Below are positions 1-5,852 of a DNA stretch of 6,593 bases, in pieces. Position 1 is the first letter of the stretch. Every line of letters begins with the position of its first letter. The stretch is taken from positions 1 to 6,593 of the forward strand of contig JAAFKL010000091.1 of the NCBI GenBank assembly GCA_021399405.1, in the 5' to 3' direction. A model generated the notes under the pieces. The model saw only the letters and a list, made by a program, of their open reading frames with translations, was not told the DNA's origin and made no database searches. The stretch comes from Candidatus Heimdallarchaeota archaeon. Lineage in GTDB: Archaea; Asgardarchaeota; Heimdallarchaeia; Heimdallarchaeales; Kariarchaeaceae. The translations under genes and the position numbers were made by a program.

Positions 1-1122
1 TCTAGTTATAAAATAAATTTACGAAAGGGAATAATTCTCAGCTCAATTTGGCCGGTAATCACTGTAATTTTCAATATGGGAACAGCTGTAGTGATTTATT
101 TTGGAGGATTAATTCTCTTAGGAGAGAGTAATTTTATTATTGGTTTGATTGACGCACTTCCTGGTGGTCAATTAACATTAGCTGATTGGTTTTTGTTTGT
201 TTTAGGTCTATTCCTCTTTTTCTTTCCGCTCATGTCCGTAGCTTCATTCTGGAGTTTATTTCAACAAGGTTTAGCAGCTAGTGAAAGAGTATTTGGGTTA
301 ATCGATGCAGATAACAAGGTGATACAAACTGATTCTCAGATTATTGAAGAACCCAAAGGAAAGATCGACTTCAGTGAAGTAACTTTTGCATACAAGGATG
401 ATATTAACGTATTTGAAACTTTCAATCTTCATATTAAAGGAGGGGAAAACATTGCAATAGTTGGACACACTGGAGCTGGCAAATCAACCATTGCCAAGTT
501 AATTTCTCGATATTATGAATTTCAACAGGGAAGCATACAGATTGATGATCATGACATACGTGACTTAGATTTACAGGAATATCGAAAACACCTTTCGATA
601 ATAAGTCAAGAAGTATTTTTGTGGAACGGATCTATTAGAGAAAATCTCTTGTATGGAGTTGAAGACCAAGCGAACGCAGAGGAAAAACTATTGGAAGTAT
701 TAAACCAGGTTGATGCACTAGATTGGATTAACAGATTGGAAAAAGGATTAGATACTAATGTTGGAGAACGTGGTAATTTACTATCAATGGGTCAAAGACA
801 ATTAATCGCATTTGCAAGAATATTGCTTCGTAATCCATCAATACTAATAATGGATGAAGCGACATCATCAGTCGATCCATTCACAGAAGTAAAAATTCAG
901 AAAGCGACTAACTTAATTTTAGAAGGTAGAACATCAATTATTATCGCTCATAGGCTCTCAACAATTAGAAATGTGGACCGAATTATAGTTCTAAAACAGG
1001 GGAAAATTATTGAACAAGGTAACCATGAAGATTTATTACAATCTGGTGGACATTACGCAGAATTATATGATACATATTTCAGACATCAAAGTCTCGAATA
1101 TATTGAAAGTATGGCAGATTAA
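1..1122 (+). CDS. ABC exporter half-transporter (membrane domain fused to ATPase), 5'-truncated by window edge
   Basis: The reading frame is open from base 1, so the ATG at 76 is an internal methionine and the gene starts outside the window; 373 residues are visible. Counting from the window edge, two hydrophobic stretches (about residues 15-42 and 60-82) match the last two helices of a type I ABC exporter membrane domain. They are followed by the usual Q-G-L-A-A-S-E-R-V-F linker into the ATPase. The nucleotide-binding domain is complete: A-loop Tyr131, Walker A GHTGAGKST at 155-163, Q-loop Gln203, signature LSMGQ at 261-265, Walker B ILIMDEA with Asp285/Glu286, D-loop SSVD and H-loop His317. 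All catalytic residues are present, so it should be an active ATPase that works as a homo- or heterodimer in the cytoplasmic membrane. A partner half-transporter could lie upstream. The substrate (drug, lipid or peptide) cannot be told from this part. Confidence 0.95.
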   Translation, partial: SSYKINLRKGIILSSIWPVITVIFNMGTAVVIYFGGLILLGESNFIIGLIDALPGGQLTLADWFLFVLGLFLFFFPLMSVASFWSLFQQGLAASERVFGLIDADNKVIQTDSQIIEEPKGKIDFSEVTFAYKDDINVFETFNLHIKGGENIAIVGHTGAGKSTIAKLISRYYEFQQGSIQIDDHDIRDLDLQEYRKHLSIISQEVFLWNGSIRENLLYGVEDQANAEEKLLEVLNQVDALDWINRLEKGLDTNVGERGNLLSMGQRQLIAFARILLRNPSILIMDEATSSVDPFTEVKIQKATNLILEGRTSIIIAHRLSTIRNVDRIIVLKQGKIIEQGNHEDLLQSGGHYAELYDTYFRHQSLEYIESMAD

Positions 1123-1240
1123 TATGTTAGCCAAGTATGAACAATATAATGGTGGTAGCCTAAACCAATAATTACCGAGTCAGAAAGATAATCAATATTT
1201 GATTAAATCCTCTAATATTGAAAGAAATATCGGATCTATG

Positions 1241-1248
1241 TTTAAATA
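1241..1248 (+). promoter_or_regulatory. Archaeal TATA box TTTAAATA for the small membrane protein gene
   Basis: TTTAAATA begins exactly 30 nt before the GTG at 1271. Archaeal TATA boxes are centred about 26-27 nt before the transcription start, so the transcript would begin at or next to the start codon and be leaderless. The same octamer lies 31 nt before the Hpt gene start. Confidence 0.6.
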
Positions 1249-1270
1249 GATACGTGTTAATTAAGGTTAC

Positions 1271-1627
1271 GTGGAACTTGTTACTTCGATTGAACCACAA
1301 GGCGTAAACAATGATGTTAAGGGACCTATCACATTATTAGGTCTTATTCTTGCGGATTTTTACAGTATGTTAATTCTTATTAATTTTATTTTTCTGAGAT
1401 TTAATATTCATCTAATAGATTTCACTGAACTATTTATTATTCCAGGAATTCATGGTTTCAGACCAATTGATTTCATATGGATAGCAGTGGCTATCATATC
1501 TTTATACATGAATTTAGTTTGGACAACATATTTGAATTGGAGAAAAATTGATCGGTATTTCATTATTATCTCAATGTTAATCGCTCTCTATCTGTACTTA
1601 TGGTATTTCACATATACATTTCATTAG
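1271..1627 (+). CDS. Small three-helix membrane protein, function unknown
   Basis: A 118-residue protein of no recognised family. After a polar, probably cytoplasmic or exposed N-terminus of about 19 residues, there are three hydrophobic segments at about residues 20-42, 66-88 and 96-115. Short loops separate them; the loop between helices 2 and 3 (N-W-R-K-I-D-R) is positively charged and so probably cytoplasmic. The GTG start is chosen because an in-frame stop lies at 1262-1264, the next methionine (1367) would cut into helix 1, and a TATA box sits 30 nt upstream. Only a weak AAGG at 1263-1266 resembles a ribosome-binding site. It follows the ABC transporter by 148 nt but appears to have its own promoter, so a shared function is not implied. 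The hydrophobic pattern and clean frame make it likely to be real. Confidence 0.75.
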   Translation: MELVTSIEPQGVNNDVKGPITLLGLILADFYSMLILINFIFLRFNIHLIDFTELFIIPGIHGFRPIDFIWIAVAIISLYMNLVWTTYLNWRKIDRYFIIISMLIALYLYLWYFTYTFH

Positions 1628-1668
1628 TTGATTGATAGAACATCAAACGCAGCAAAATAGAGGAGAAC

Positions 1669-1694
1669 AAAAACGAAATCAATTGTAACAAAAA
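1669..1694 (-). terminator. Possible U-rich terminator for the FAD oxidase gene
   Basis: Reading the minus strand downstream of the stop codon at 1706-1708, two T5 runs follow (complements of A5 at 1690-1694 and 1669-1673). There is no stem-loop, as expected of archaeal U-tract termination. The inference rests on the T-runs alone. Confidence 0.35.
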
Positions 1695-1705
1695 TATGGA
1701 AGATT

Positions 1706-3310
1706 TTATCCTGTCAAATTTCCTCGATTCAATAAATTAAAGGGATCTAAGCTCAATTTCATTTTGATAATTTCTTCAATACCCTCCTCGCCTAATTGGT
1801 AATACAAAGCAGGTTTACCACCAAAAGTCTTCTTACCAAGTCCGTGTTCAGCAGCAATCGATCCGCCAAGTTCTACAGTTTTTTTAATCAGCTCTATGAC
1901 CATTTCTTTCCCGATGACTGTTTCCTGATCAGTTCTGGGTATTAAATTTAAGTGAAGGTGAGTATCTCCTGCATGTGCCCATAATGCATAACCTGGTTTA
2001 CCATCAAGTGGGGATTGTAAATCCAGATATTGTTCAAATTTATTTCCAATTTCAAAAGCGAGTTCAAAGTACTCAATTAGATATTCTTCGGGTACAGCAT
2101 AATCACTTCCGATCTTCGATTGCCCATATTGTTTGACTATTGAGTTGATGGTCTCTGGAACCATATGTCTTAGTTTTTTGAATACTACAATTTCTGAATA
2201 TGTAAGTGCGACACGAGTGTCTTCAATACCTAAATTATCGAAGAATTCAGACCAGTACATTATCGCATCTTCAAGTTCATCTGAATTTTCAGCATGTTGT
2301 TCAAGAATCATTAAAGCTTCATTTTCCCGTGAGATAGTCTCATCTGCAGTTCGCATAATTTCAATTGCTCTTTTATCAAGAAATTCTACAGCTAAGGCAT
2401 CAGGAAATTTATTAGATCTTCGGTTTTTCTGGCATTCCTCGATTATAGAATAAACTTGATCCATGGTCTTACAAAAAACAAAGATACTAACAATTTCTTT
2501 AGGTTCCTTAATTAGTTTCAATGTAATTTCCGTTGTAATTCCAAATAAACCACCCGTTCCAATAAATAAATCAATAATATTAGAATTATCTCTAATAACA
2601 GGTCCTGCAACATTTTTTCTCGTTTTAGGAAGTTCATATTTTGGTCTTGGAACTCTTATTATTGAATCATCGTAATTAATCAATATCGAATCTTCAGTAA
2701 TTGTACCATCATTTTGAGATCTATTAAGTTCTAAACTTGTACCATCCATTAAAACAACCTTTAGCCCTTGTGTCCATTCTCGTGTTGGACCGAAATGAAA
2801 AGTCCGAGCACCTGAAGCGTTTGTATTTACGGCCCCACCAATGAATGCGGTTCGCTCTGTAGGGTCTGGTGGGAAGAACCAACCTTTTGCCCGAACATAA
2901 TTTTGAATAGATTGGATTGTCATACTTACCGGCACTGTCAACAAAGCATTGGTTTCATCAATAGAATGGAGATTTAAACCATATTCAATTTTAGTTTCTG
3001 GGTCAGACCATACCTCGTGTTCTGGGTGTTCGATTCTAATTATATCATCAGTTGCAATTATCCATCCGCCAAGCGGAACCCTACCACCGGATAAACCAGT
3101 TCCACCTCCTGAAATAGTAATAGGTGTTTTAGTGCTAGAAGCCTCTAAAACAATTTCAATTACTTCTTTTTGATTTACAGGAAAAAAGATCTTATCTGCA
3201 AATCCATTTTTTATAATGGCAGCTTCATCTGTTAGATAATCCTGGAATTTATCTGCAATATTCTCAGAGTATTTGACCACAATAGATCGCTTTTTCATTG
3301 TCTCATTCAT
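1706..3310 (-). CDS. FAD-dependent 2-hydroxyacid dehydrogenase (GlcD / D-lactate dehydrogenase family)
   Basis: A complete 534-residue flavoenzyme of the PCMH-type FAD-binding plus FAD-oxidase C-terminal architecture (COG0277). Family members oxidise D-lactate, glycolate or related 2-hydroxyacids to 2-oxoacids. The N-terminal FAD domain shows the pyrophosphate-binding loop SGGGTGLSGG (67-76), PPDP at 147-150, and the G-G-A-V-N-T-N-A-S-G-A-R stretch from 158 running into G-P-T-R-E-W-T-Q-G-L. The usual G-S-E-G-T-L-G segment appears as GTGGLFG (251-257), so its glutamate is missing. The C-terminal domain keeps the metal/substrate-site pattern W-A-H-A-G-D-T-H-L-H (His446, His451, His453), A-E-H-G-L-G (Glu488, His489) and a closing L-D-P-F-N-L-L-N. 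No cysteine-rich Fe-S extension is present, so electrons probably go to a separate acceptor. The ATG at 3310 gives MNETMKK; the ATG at 3298 is an alternative. Exact substrate is unknown. Confidence 0.93.
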   Translation of the reverse strand: MNETMKKRSIVVKYSENIADKFQDYLTDEAAIIKNGFADKIFFPVNQKEVIEIVLEASSTKTPITISGGGTGLSGGRVPLGGWIIATDDIIRIEHPEHEVWSDPETKIEYGLNLHSIDETNALLTVPVSMTIQSIQNYVRAKGWFFPPDPTERTAFIGGAVNTNASGARTFHFGPTREWTQGLKVVLMDGTSLELNRSQNDGTITEDSILINYDDSIIRVPRPKYELPKTRKNVAGPVIRDNSNIIDLFIGTGGLFGITTEITLKLIKEPKEIVSIFVFCKTMDQVYSIIEECQKNRRSNKFPDALAVEFLDKRAIEIMRTADETISRENEALMILEQHAENSDELEDAIMYWSEFFDNLGIEDTRVALTYSEIVVFKKLRHMVPETINSIVKQYGQSKIGSDYAVPEEYLIEYFELAFEIGNKFEQYLDLQSPLDGKPGYALWAHAGDTHLHLNLIPRTDQETVIGKEMVIELIKKTVELGGSIAAEHGLGKKTFGGKPALYYQLGEEGIEEIIKMKLSLDPFNLLNRGNLTG

Positions 3311-3386
3311 TAGTTTATTTCGTTTATTTTTGAAGTCAATTTCCTTTGATTGATTTATTTTTCTTTTTTATTGTAGTGTAAAAAAA

Positions 3387-3394
3387 TTATTAAA
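3387..3394 (-). promoter_or_regulatory. Possible TATA box (TTTAATAA) for the FAD oxidase gene
   Basis: On the minus strand TTTAATAA reads from 3394 to 3387. Initiation about 25-27 nt downstream would leave a leader of roughly 50 nt before the ATG at 3310. No good TATA box lies 30 nt before that ATG, so unlike its neighbours this gene may have a 5' leader. The region is very AT-rich, so confidence is low. Confidence 0.25.
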
Positions 3395-3444
3395 TTCAAA
3401 AAATTGACCAGTTATCCATAAAACGATTTTGTTAAAAATAAACA

Positions 3445-3456
3445 ATATCATGATAT
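3445..3456. promoter_or_regulatory. 12-bp perfect palindrome in a divergent promoter region (possible operator)
   Basis: ATATCATGATAT is identical to its reverse complement. It lies between the divergent FAD oxidase and zinc-ribbon genes, 45 nt before the latter's start and partly overlapping a TATA-like GATATAATT (3452-3460). A dimeric regulator could bind here. In AT-rich DNA such palindromes also arise by chance. Confidence 0.3.
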
Positions 3457-3470
3457 AATTCGGGTAACAC

Positions 3471-3478
3471 TAATATTA
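3471..3478 (+). promoter_or_regulatory. TATA-like element for the zinc-ribbon gene
   Basis: TAATATTA starts 30 nt before the ATG at 3501, the same spacing as the clearer TATA boxes in this window. GATATAATT at 3452-3460 is an alternative that would give a leader of about 20 nt. Confidence 0.35.
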
Positions 3479-3500
3479 GGTCACTTAATTGTAGTATTTA

Positions 3501-4025
3501 ATGGGAATGAAAGCAATGGATGTAAGTGCATTCTGCACCCAGTGTGGGGCAAGTAATCCAAACTCAGAAATTTTTTGTGGATCCTGTGGATTTAATCTAG
3601 AAAAACAAGTCACACCCAGTACAGGTATCCCTTATGTAGAACCTCCTCAGCAGAGAGATATTGGGGCACCACAACAACCGTATCAAAGGCCACAATTTCA
3701 CCCTCGACAATCTTATTCAGTGAGTTGGCAAGACGCTACAAAAATTACGATTGGAGTTTTATTAATTATTGCAGGGGTTGGTTTTGGTTTCTTTGGTTTG
3801 GCAATTTTCGCCTTTGCACCATTTATTGGGTTTGCTGTCTTGATATTACTAACAGCCATTCCAGTTTTTTTGGGATATTCATTACTTAAGGGATACATGG
3901 ATGGGGGAGAAATGATAAAAACGAGTATCTCATCGTTTATCCTAGGCTTTCTCGCTTATATATACGGTATTTTTGTATTTATTTTCATGATAATTTTCTT
4001 TTTTGATGATTTCCTCTATTACTAG
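3501..4025 (+). CDS. Zinc-ribbon protein with C-terminal transmembrane helices
   Basis: A 174-residue protein. An N-terminal zinc ribbon has two CxxC knuckles (Cys12/Cys15 and Cys26/Cys29, in F-C-T-Q-C-G and F-C-G-S-C-G), spaced as in the short zinc-ribbon domains common in archaeal proteins. A proline/glutamine-rich, probably disordered linker follows (about 36-75). Then come hydrophobic segments at about 82-106, 107-128 and 143-168, which suggests two or three membrane helices, and a short F-D-D-F-L-Y-Y tail. The ribbon would sit on the cytoplasmic face and probably mediates protein or nucleic-acid contacts; no enzyme motif is visible. Start: ATG at 3501 is kept because of the TATA-like element at -30, but ATGs at 3507 and 3516 also precede the first cysteine. 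It is transcribed divergently from the FAD oxidase. Specific function unknown. Confidence 0.88.
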   Translation: MGMKAMDVSAFCTQCGASNPNSEIFCGSCGFNLEKQVTPSTGIPYVEPPQQRDIGAPQQPYQRPQFHPRQSYSVSWQDATKITIGVLLIIAGVGFGFFGLAIFAFAPFIGFAVLILLTAIPVFLGYSLLKGYMDGGEMIKTSISSFILGFLAYIYGIFVFIFMIIFFFDDFLYY

Positions 4026-4062
4026 GGCATAACGATAAATGCAGATACGTTTCAATATTGTA

Positions 4063-4068
4063 TTTTTT
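4063..4068 (+). terminator. U-rich terminator after the zinc-ribbon gene
   Basis: A run of six T lies 38 nt downstream of the stop codon at 4025, without a stem-loop, consistent with archaeal oligo-U termination. Confidence 0.4.
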
Positions 4069-4130
4069 AATCACCGTAATGCAAATTTCATCAGTATGGC
4101 TTGATTAATACTTTCTTTTCGTATTGGCGA

Positions 4131-4271
4131 ATGAATAAAATTAAAGAGTTCTTGCACCTTTATTATATTGGGGCTATGAAGAACGTGTACCACCCGGAAA
4201 GTCTAATCAACAATAATGACGAAAATACTTGGCAGTTATCTGAGCCCCAAATTTCACCTAATTCCCCATAA
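4131..4271 (+). CDS. Possible small ORF, 46 residues, or remnant of a longer gene
   Basis: ATG at 4131 opens a 46-codon frame ending with TAA at 4269-4271. The frame is stop-free upstream back to 4080 (64 codons in all), which is long for non-coding DNA this AT-rich. The predicted product begins MNKIKEFLHLYYIGAMKNVY and has a polar, asparagine-rich, proline-containing C-terminal half. I recognise no family. TTGATTAA at 4101-4108 sits 30 nt before the ATG, one base off the TTTATTAA box of the adenosyltransferase gene. Against it, there is no ribosome-binding site, no known homology, and an RNA-like structure overlaps 4168-4250. It could be a true small protein, a decayed gene fragment, or chance. 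Confidence 0.25.
   Translation: MNKIKEFLHLYYIGAMKNVYHPESLINNNDENTWQLSEPQISPNSP
4168..4250 (+). ncRNA. Candidate box C/D-like kink-turn RNA
   Basis: A 7-bp terminal stem (TTGGGGC 4168-4174 with GCCCCAA 4244-4250) closes on a box C-like ATGAAGA (4176-4182) and a perfect box D CTGA (4240-4243). These give exact kink-turn geometry: a three-base bulge T-A-T (4175-4177), tandem G-A/A-G pairs (4178 with 4243, 4179 with 4242), then A-T (4180-4241) and G-C (4181-4240). Inside lie a D'-like CTAA (4203-4206) and a C'-like ATAATGA (4213-4219), 6 nt apart. Both spacers are 20 nt (4183-4202 and 4220-4239). Archaeal C/D guides usually have spacers of about 12 nt, so this would be unusual; I could not place an rRNA or tRNA target. 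T5 at 4274-4278 could end the transcript. It overlaps a small reading frame, and one reading may exclude the other. Confidence 0.33.
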
Positions 4272-4312
4272 TATTTTTGTAGAACTACTTGATCAATTCA
4301 TGTGAAATAACT

Positions 4313-4894
4313 TTAAACTGATGTCGGGTCAGATATCAAACCTTTCTCGTGCAAATATTTCAAATATAATTGTGTCTTTTCTGATTGTGGTTCCGTCAAT
4401 ACTGCTCTCCCAATATAACTTAAAAATGTTAAATGGTCATACAATCCATCGGATGTTATAATTTTACCTTCTCTAAATTCATAGAAAAACACAGCACGGT
4501 ATTTAATGAATTGATTTGTTGGAGGTATTCCGAAAATGGTTTTATCATGAATTCCACTGATATCCATATCTGCCCAAACTGTATTTTGAGAAGACATTAT
4601 CCTGAATATCTCAATTTTCAATTCGGATAATCTTTCTTCTAATCTTAAAGTTTCTATGTACATGTCAACCCCAATCAATTCTTGATCTGTATCATCTAAA
4701 CCGATTTGAATAGAAAGTTGATCTGAACTTCTTTGTTGAGACTGCCGAGTTGCGATTCTTCTTTTTGATATATAAAAATCAGGATGTATAAATTCTCTAA
4801 AAACTTCAAAATCATGGTTTTCATCAAGAGATTCAAATGATTTTAGTAATTTCTCTACAGTGTTAATATTTTCATTCTTAATTTTAGAGTTCAA
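4313..4894 (-). CDS. SnoaL-like / ester-cyclase family protein
   Basis: A 193-residue protein with the NTF2-like cone fold suggested by its C-terminal half. V-W-A-D-M-D-I-S-G-I-H (about 106-116), F-G-I-P-P-T-N-Q (121-128), F-Y-E-F-R-E-G-K-I (137-145) and D-G-L-Y-D-H-L-T-F-L-S-Y-I-G (149-162) match the family pattern G-x-x-F-G-I-P-P-T-G ... F-x-x-G-K-I ... D-x-L-x-x-x-x-Q-x-G. Asp153 corresponds to the conserved acid after the G-K-I strand. SnoaL-like proteins include polyketide cyclases, but most members are of unknown function and this one stands alone, so a cyclase reaction should not be assumed. A charged, serine/glutamine-rich stretch (44-72) after the first helices looks like an insertion. 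The start is TTG at 4894: an in-frame stop lies two codons upstream, and no ATG occurs in frame until residue 78. An out-of-frame ATG at 4905 gives only MSEY before a stop. Confidence 0.75.
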   Translation of the reverse strand: MNSKIKNENINTVEKLLKSFESLDENHDFEVFREFIHPDFYISKRRIATRQSQQRSSDQLSIQIGLDDTDQELIGVDMYIETLRLEERLSELKIEIFRIMSSQNTVWADMDISGIHDKTIFGIPPTNQFIKYRAVFFYEFREGKIITSDGLYDHLTFLSYIGRAVLTEPQSEKTQLYLKYLHEKGLISDPTSV

Positions 4895-5046
4895 TATTCA
4901 GACATCAGTATTGATGAATAAGATTCCACCGATTATTTATTCAACTGAACATCATTATTTTCATTCAAGTTGATCTTTTATCAAAAACTAGCAATAAAGG
5001 TATAGCATTTGTAGTTGATTTGTCCATTTATAATTAATTAGACCAC

Positions 5047-5054
5047 TTTAAATA
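5047..5054 (+). promoter_or_regulatory. Archaeal TATA box TTTAAATA for the Hpt gene
   Basis: TTTAAATA begins 31 nt before the ATG at 5078, which places the expected transcription start at the start codon (leaderless transcript). It is identical in sequence, and almost identical in spacing, to the box at 1241-1248. Confidence 0.6.
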
Positions 5055-5077
5055 CAATAAAAAGCCAAAGACTAGAA

Positions 5078-5497
5078 ATGGATATCTCAACTGATACAAC
5101 TGGGGTAACTTCAGACATGCCAGAAGATTCTGTCGAAAAGGAGTTAATCTATGTATTCTTTACAGAGTATAAACATCTATTAGATGTCTTTAAGCTTGGT
5201 ATCGATGAGATCATGCAAATTGGAGGGAACAAACAAAAAGCATTCAAAGAAATTTTTCGGGTGTATCACACTTTGAAGGGAGATAGTGCTTATTTTCCAG
5301 AATTTAGTGAGTTTACTAAATTTATTACCGATGGTTGTGATGATGTGCGAGACGTATCAGAGGATCAATACTATGATCAAGCTTTAATCACTAAATTAAA
5401 TTTGGATTATTCAAAAATGTCAAGTATTCTTTTTGCTGCAGATTTGATGGGAGATCCTTCAATATCTCATTTTCAGGCGTTTTTAACTAATTTTTAG
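5078..5497 (+). CDS. Stand-alone histidine phosphotransfer (Hpt) domain protein
   Basis: A 139-residue, all-helical, acidic protein built of one Hpt domain. The motif F-R-V-Y-H-T-L-K-G-D-S-A-Y-F (60-73) matches the Hpt/CheA P1 signature, with His64 as the phosphorylated residue and Lys67 and Gly68 conserved. The preceding helix (about 22-47) and following helices (75-90, 97-122) fit the four-helix bundle. No kinase, ATPase or CheA P2-P5 domains follow, so it can only relay phosphate, in the cytoplasm, between a hybrid kinase and a receiver. The gene is monocistronic with its own TATA box and ends 4 nt from the end of the convergent receiver gene, an obvious candidate partner. The ATG at 5078 is supported by TATA spacing; the roughly 20-residue N-terminal extension is polar and probably flexible. 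The kinase is not in this window. Confidence 0.85.
   Translation: MDISTDTTGVTSDMPEDSVEKELIYVFFTEYKHLLDVFKLGIDEIMQIGGNKQKAFKEIFRVYHTLKGDSAYFPEFSEFTKFITDGCDDVRDVSEDQYYDQALITKLNLDYSKMSSILFAADLMGDPSISHFQAFLTNF
5480..5495 (+). terminator. T-rich end of the Hpt gene, possible terminator
   Basis: Two T5 runs (5480-5484 and 5491-5495) overlap the last codons and stop of the Hpt gene. With only 4 nt to the convergent receiver gene, termination would have to occur here or inside the opposing gene. Confidence 0.25.
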
Positions 5498-5501
5498 TGT
5501 C

Positions 5502-5852
5502 TTAATCATTTTCTAAAATTTCTTTCACATATCGTTCTATGTTTTTTGATGCTTGCGAATTGAAAATTACTTTTTGTGCACCGTTTTCCAAAGCACTTTT
5601 TGCCAAATCTGTCGATCTGTGTTGTGTTAGAGCAAGAACAGGAATATGCTTTTTCACAATAATTTGAATTGTGTTAATACCCCCCAGATCTTTTTTTTCC
5701 AAATCAATAATAACTAATTGGACATCATTATCCATTCTCTCTTCAAGTTCATGTAAATTATTGAATGCTTGAACCGAGTACCCTGCACCTCGTAATCGAG
5801 ATCCAAGTTCTTCATTAAACATGAAATCTGAACCAAGGAGAATACTGGTCAC
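5502..5852 (-). CDS. Single-domain response-regulator receiver, degenerate active site
   Basis: A 116-residue protein the length of one receiver (CheY-like) domain, with no output domain. Strand 1 is S-I-L-L-G-S-D-F, where the usual acidic pair is reduced to Asp9 (Ser8 in the other place). The phosphoacceptor Asp50 is intact in L-V-I-I-D-L-E-K-K-D-L-G-G, and the switch Thr76 is kept in V-L-A-L-T-Q. The near-invariant lysine of the last strand (G-A-x-x-x-x-x-K-P) is replaced by Asn98-Ser99. Mg2+ binding and phosphorylation may therefore be weak or lost, making it a pseudo-receiver or a specialised acceptor. The start is GTG at 5852, overlapping the TGA of the upstream adenosyltransferase gene as GTGA, which implies translational coupling. 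The next ATG (5822) would delete strand 1. A possible partner is the convergent Hpt protein. Confidence 0.8.
   Translation of the reverse strand: MTSILLGSDFMFNEELGSRLRGAGYSVQAFNNLHELEERMDNDVQLVIIDLEKKDLGGINTIQIIVKKHIPVLALTQHRSTDLAKSALENGAQKVIFNSQASKNIERYVKEILEND

Noticed and set aside
76..1122. ABC transporter starting at ATG 76
   Set aside because: The frame is open to base 1 and the upstream residues continue the same membrane helix, so the ATG is internal.
1124..1171. 15-codon frame starting ATG right after the ABC transporter
   Set aside because: Too short, no ribosome-binding site or TATA support, nothing recognisable.
2133..3173. Plus-strand frames of 70-106 codons (2133-2453, 2463-2675, 2949-3173)
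   Set aside because: They lie opposite the well-supported FAD oxidase and encode serine- and isoleucine-rich sequences without any family motif, so they are antisense shadows.
4168..4250. tRNA gene suggested by a 7-bp stem enclosing about 70 nt with T and A following the 5' stem
   Set aside because: No T-arm (GGTTC-like) sequence, no D-arm and no anticodon stem can be formed on either strand.
4971..4985. Small hairpin TTGAT-ctttt-ATCAA between the divergent SnoaL-like and Hpt genes
   Set aside because: Only 5 bp in AT-rich DNA and not placed where a terminator would be expected; likely chance.
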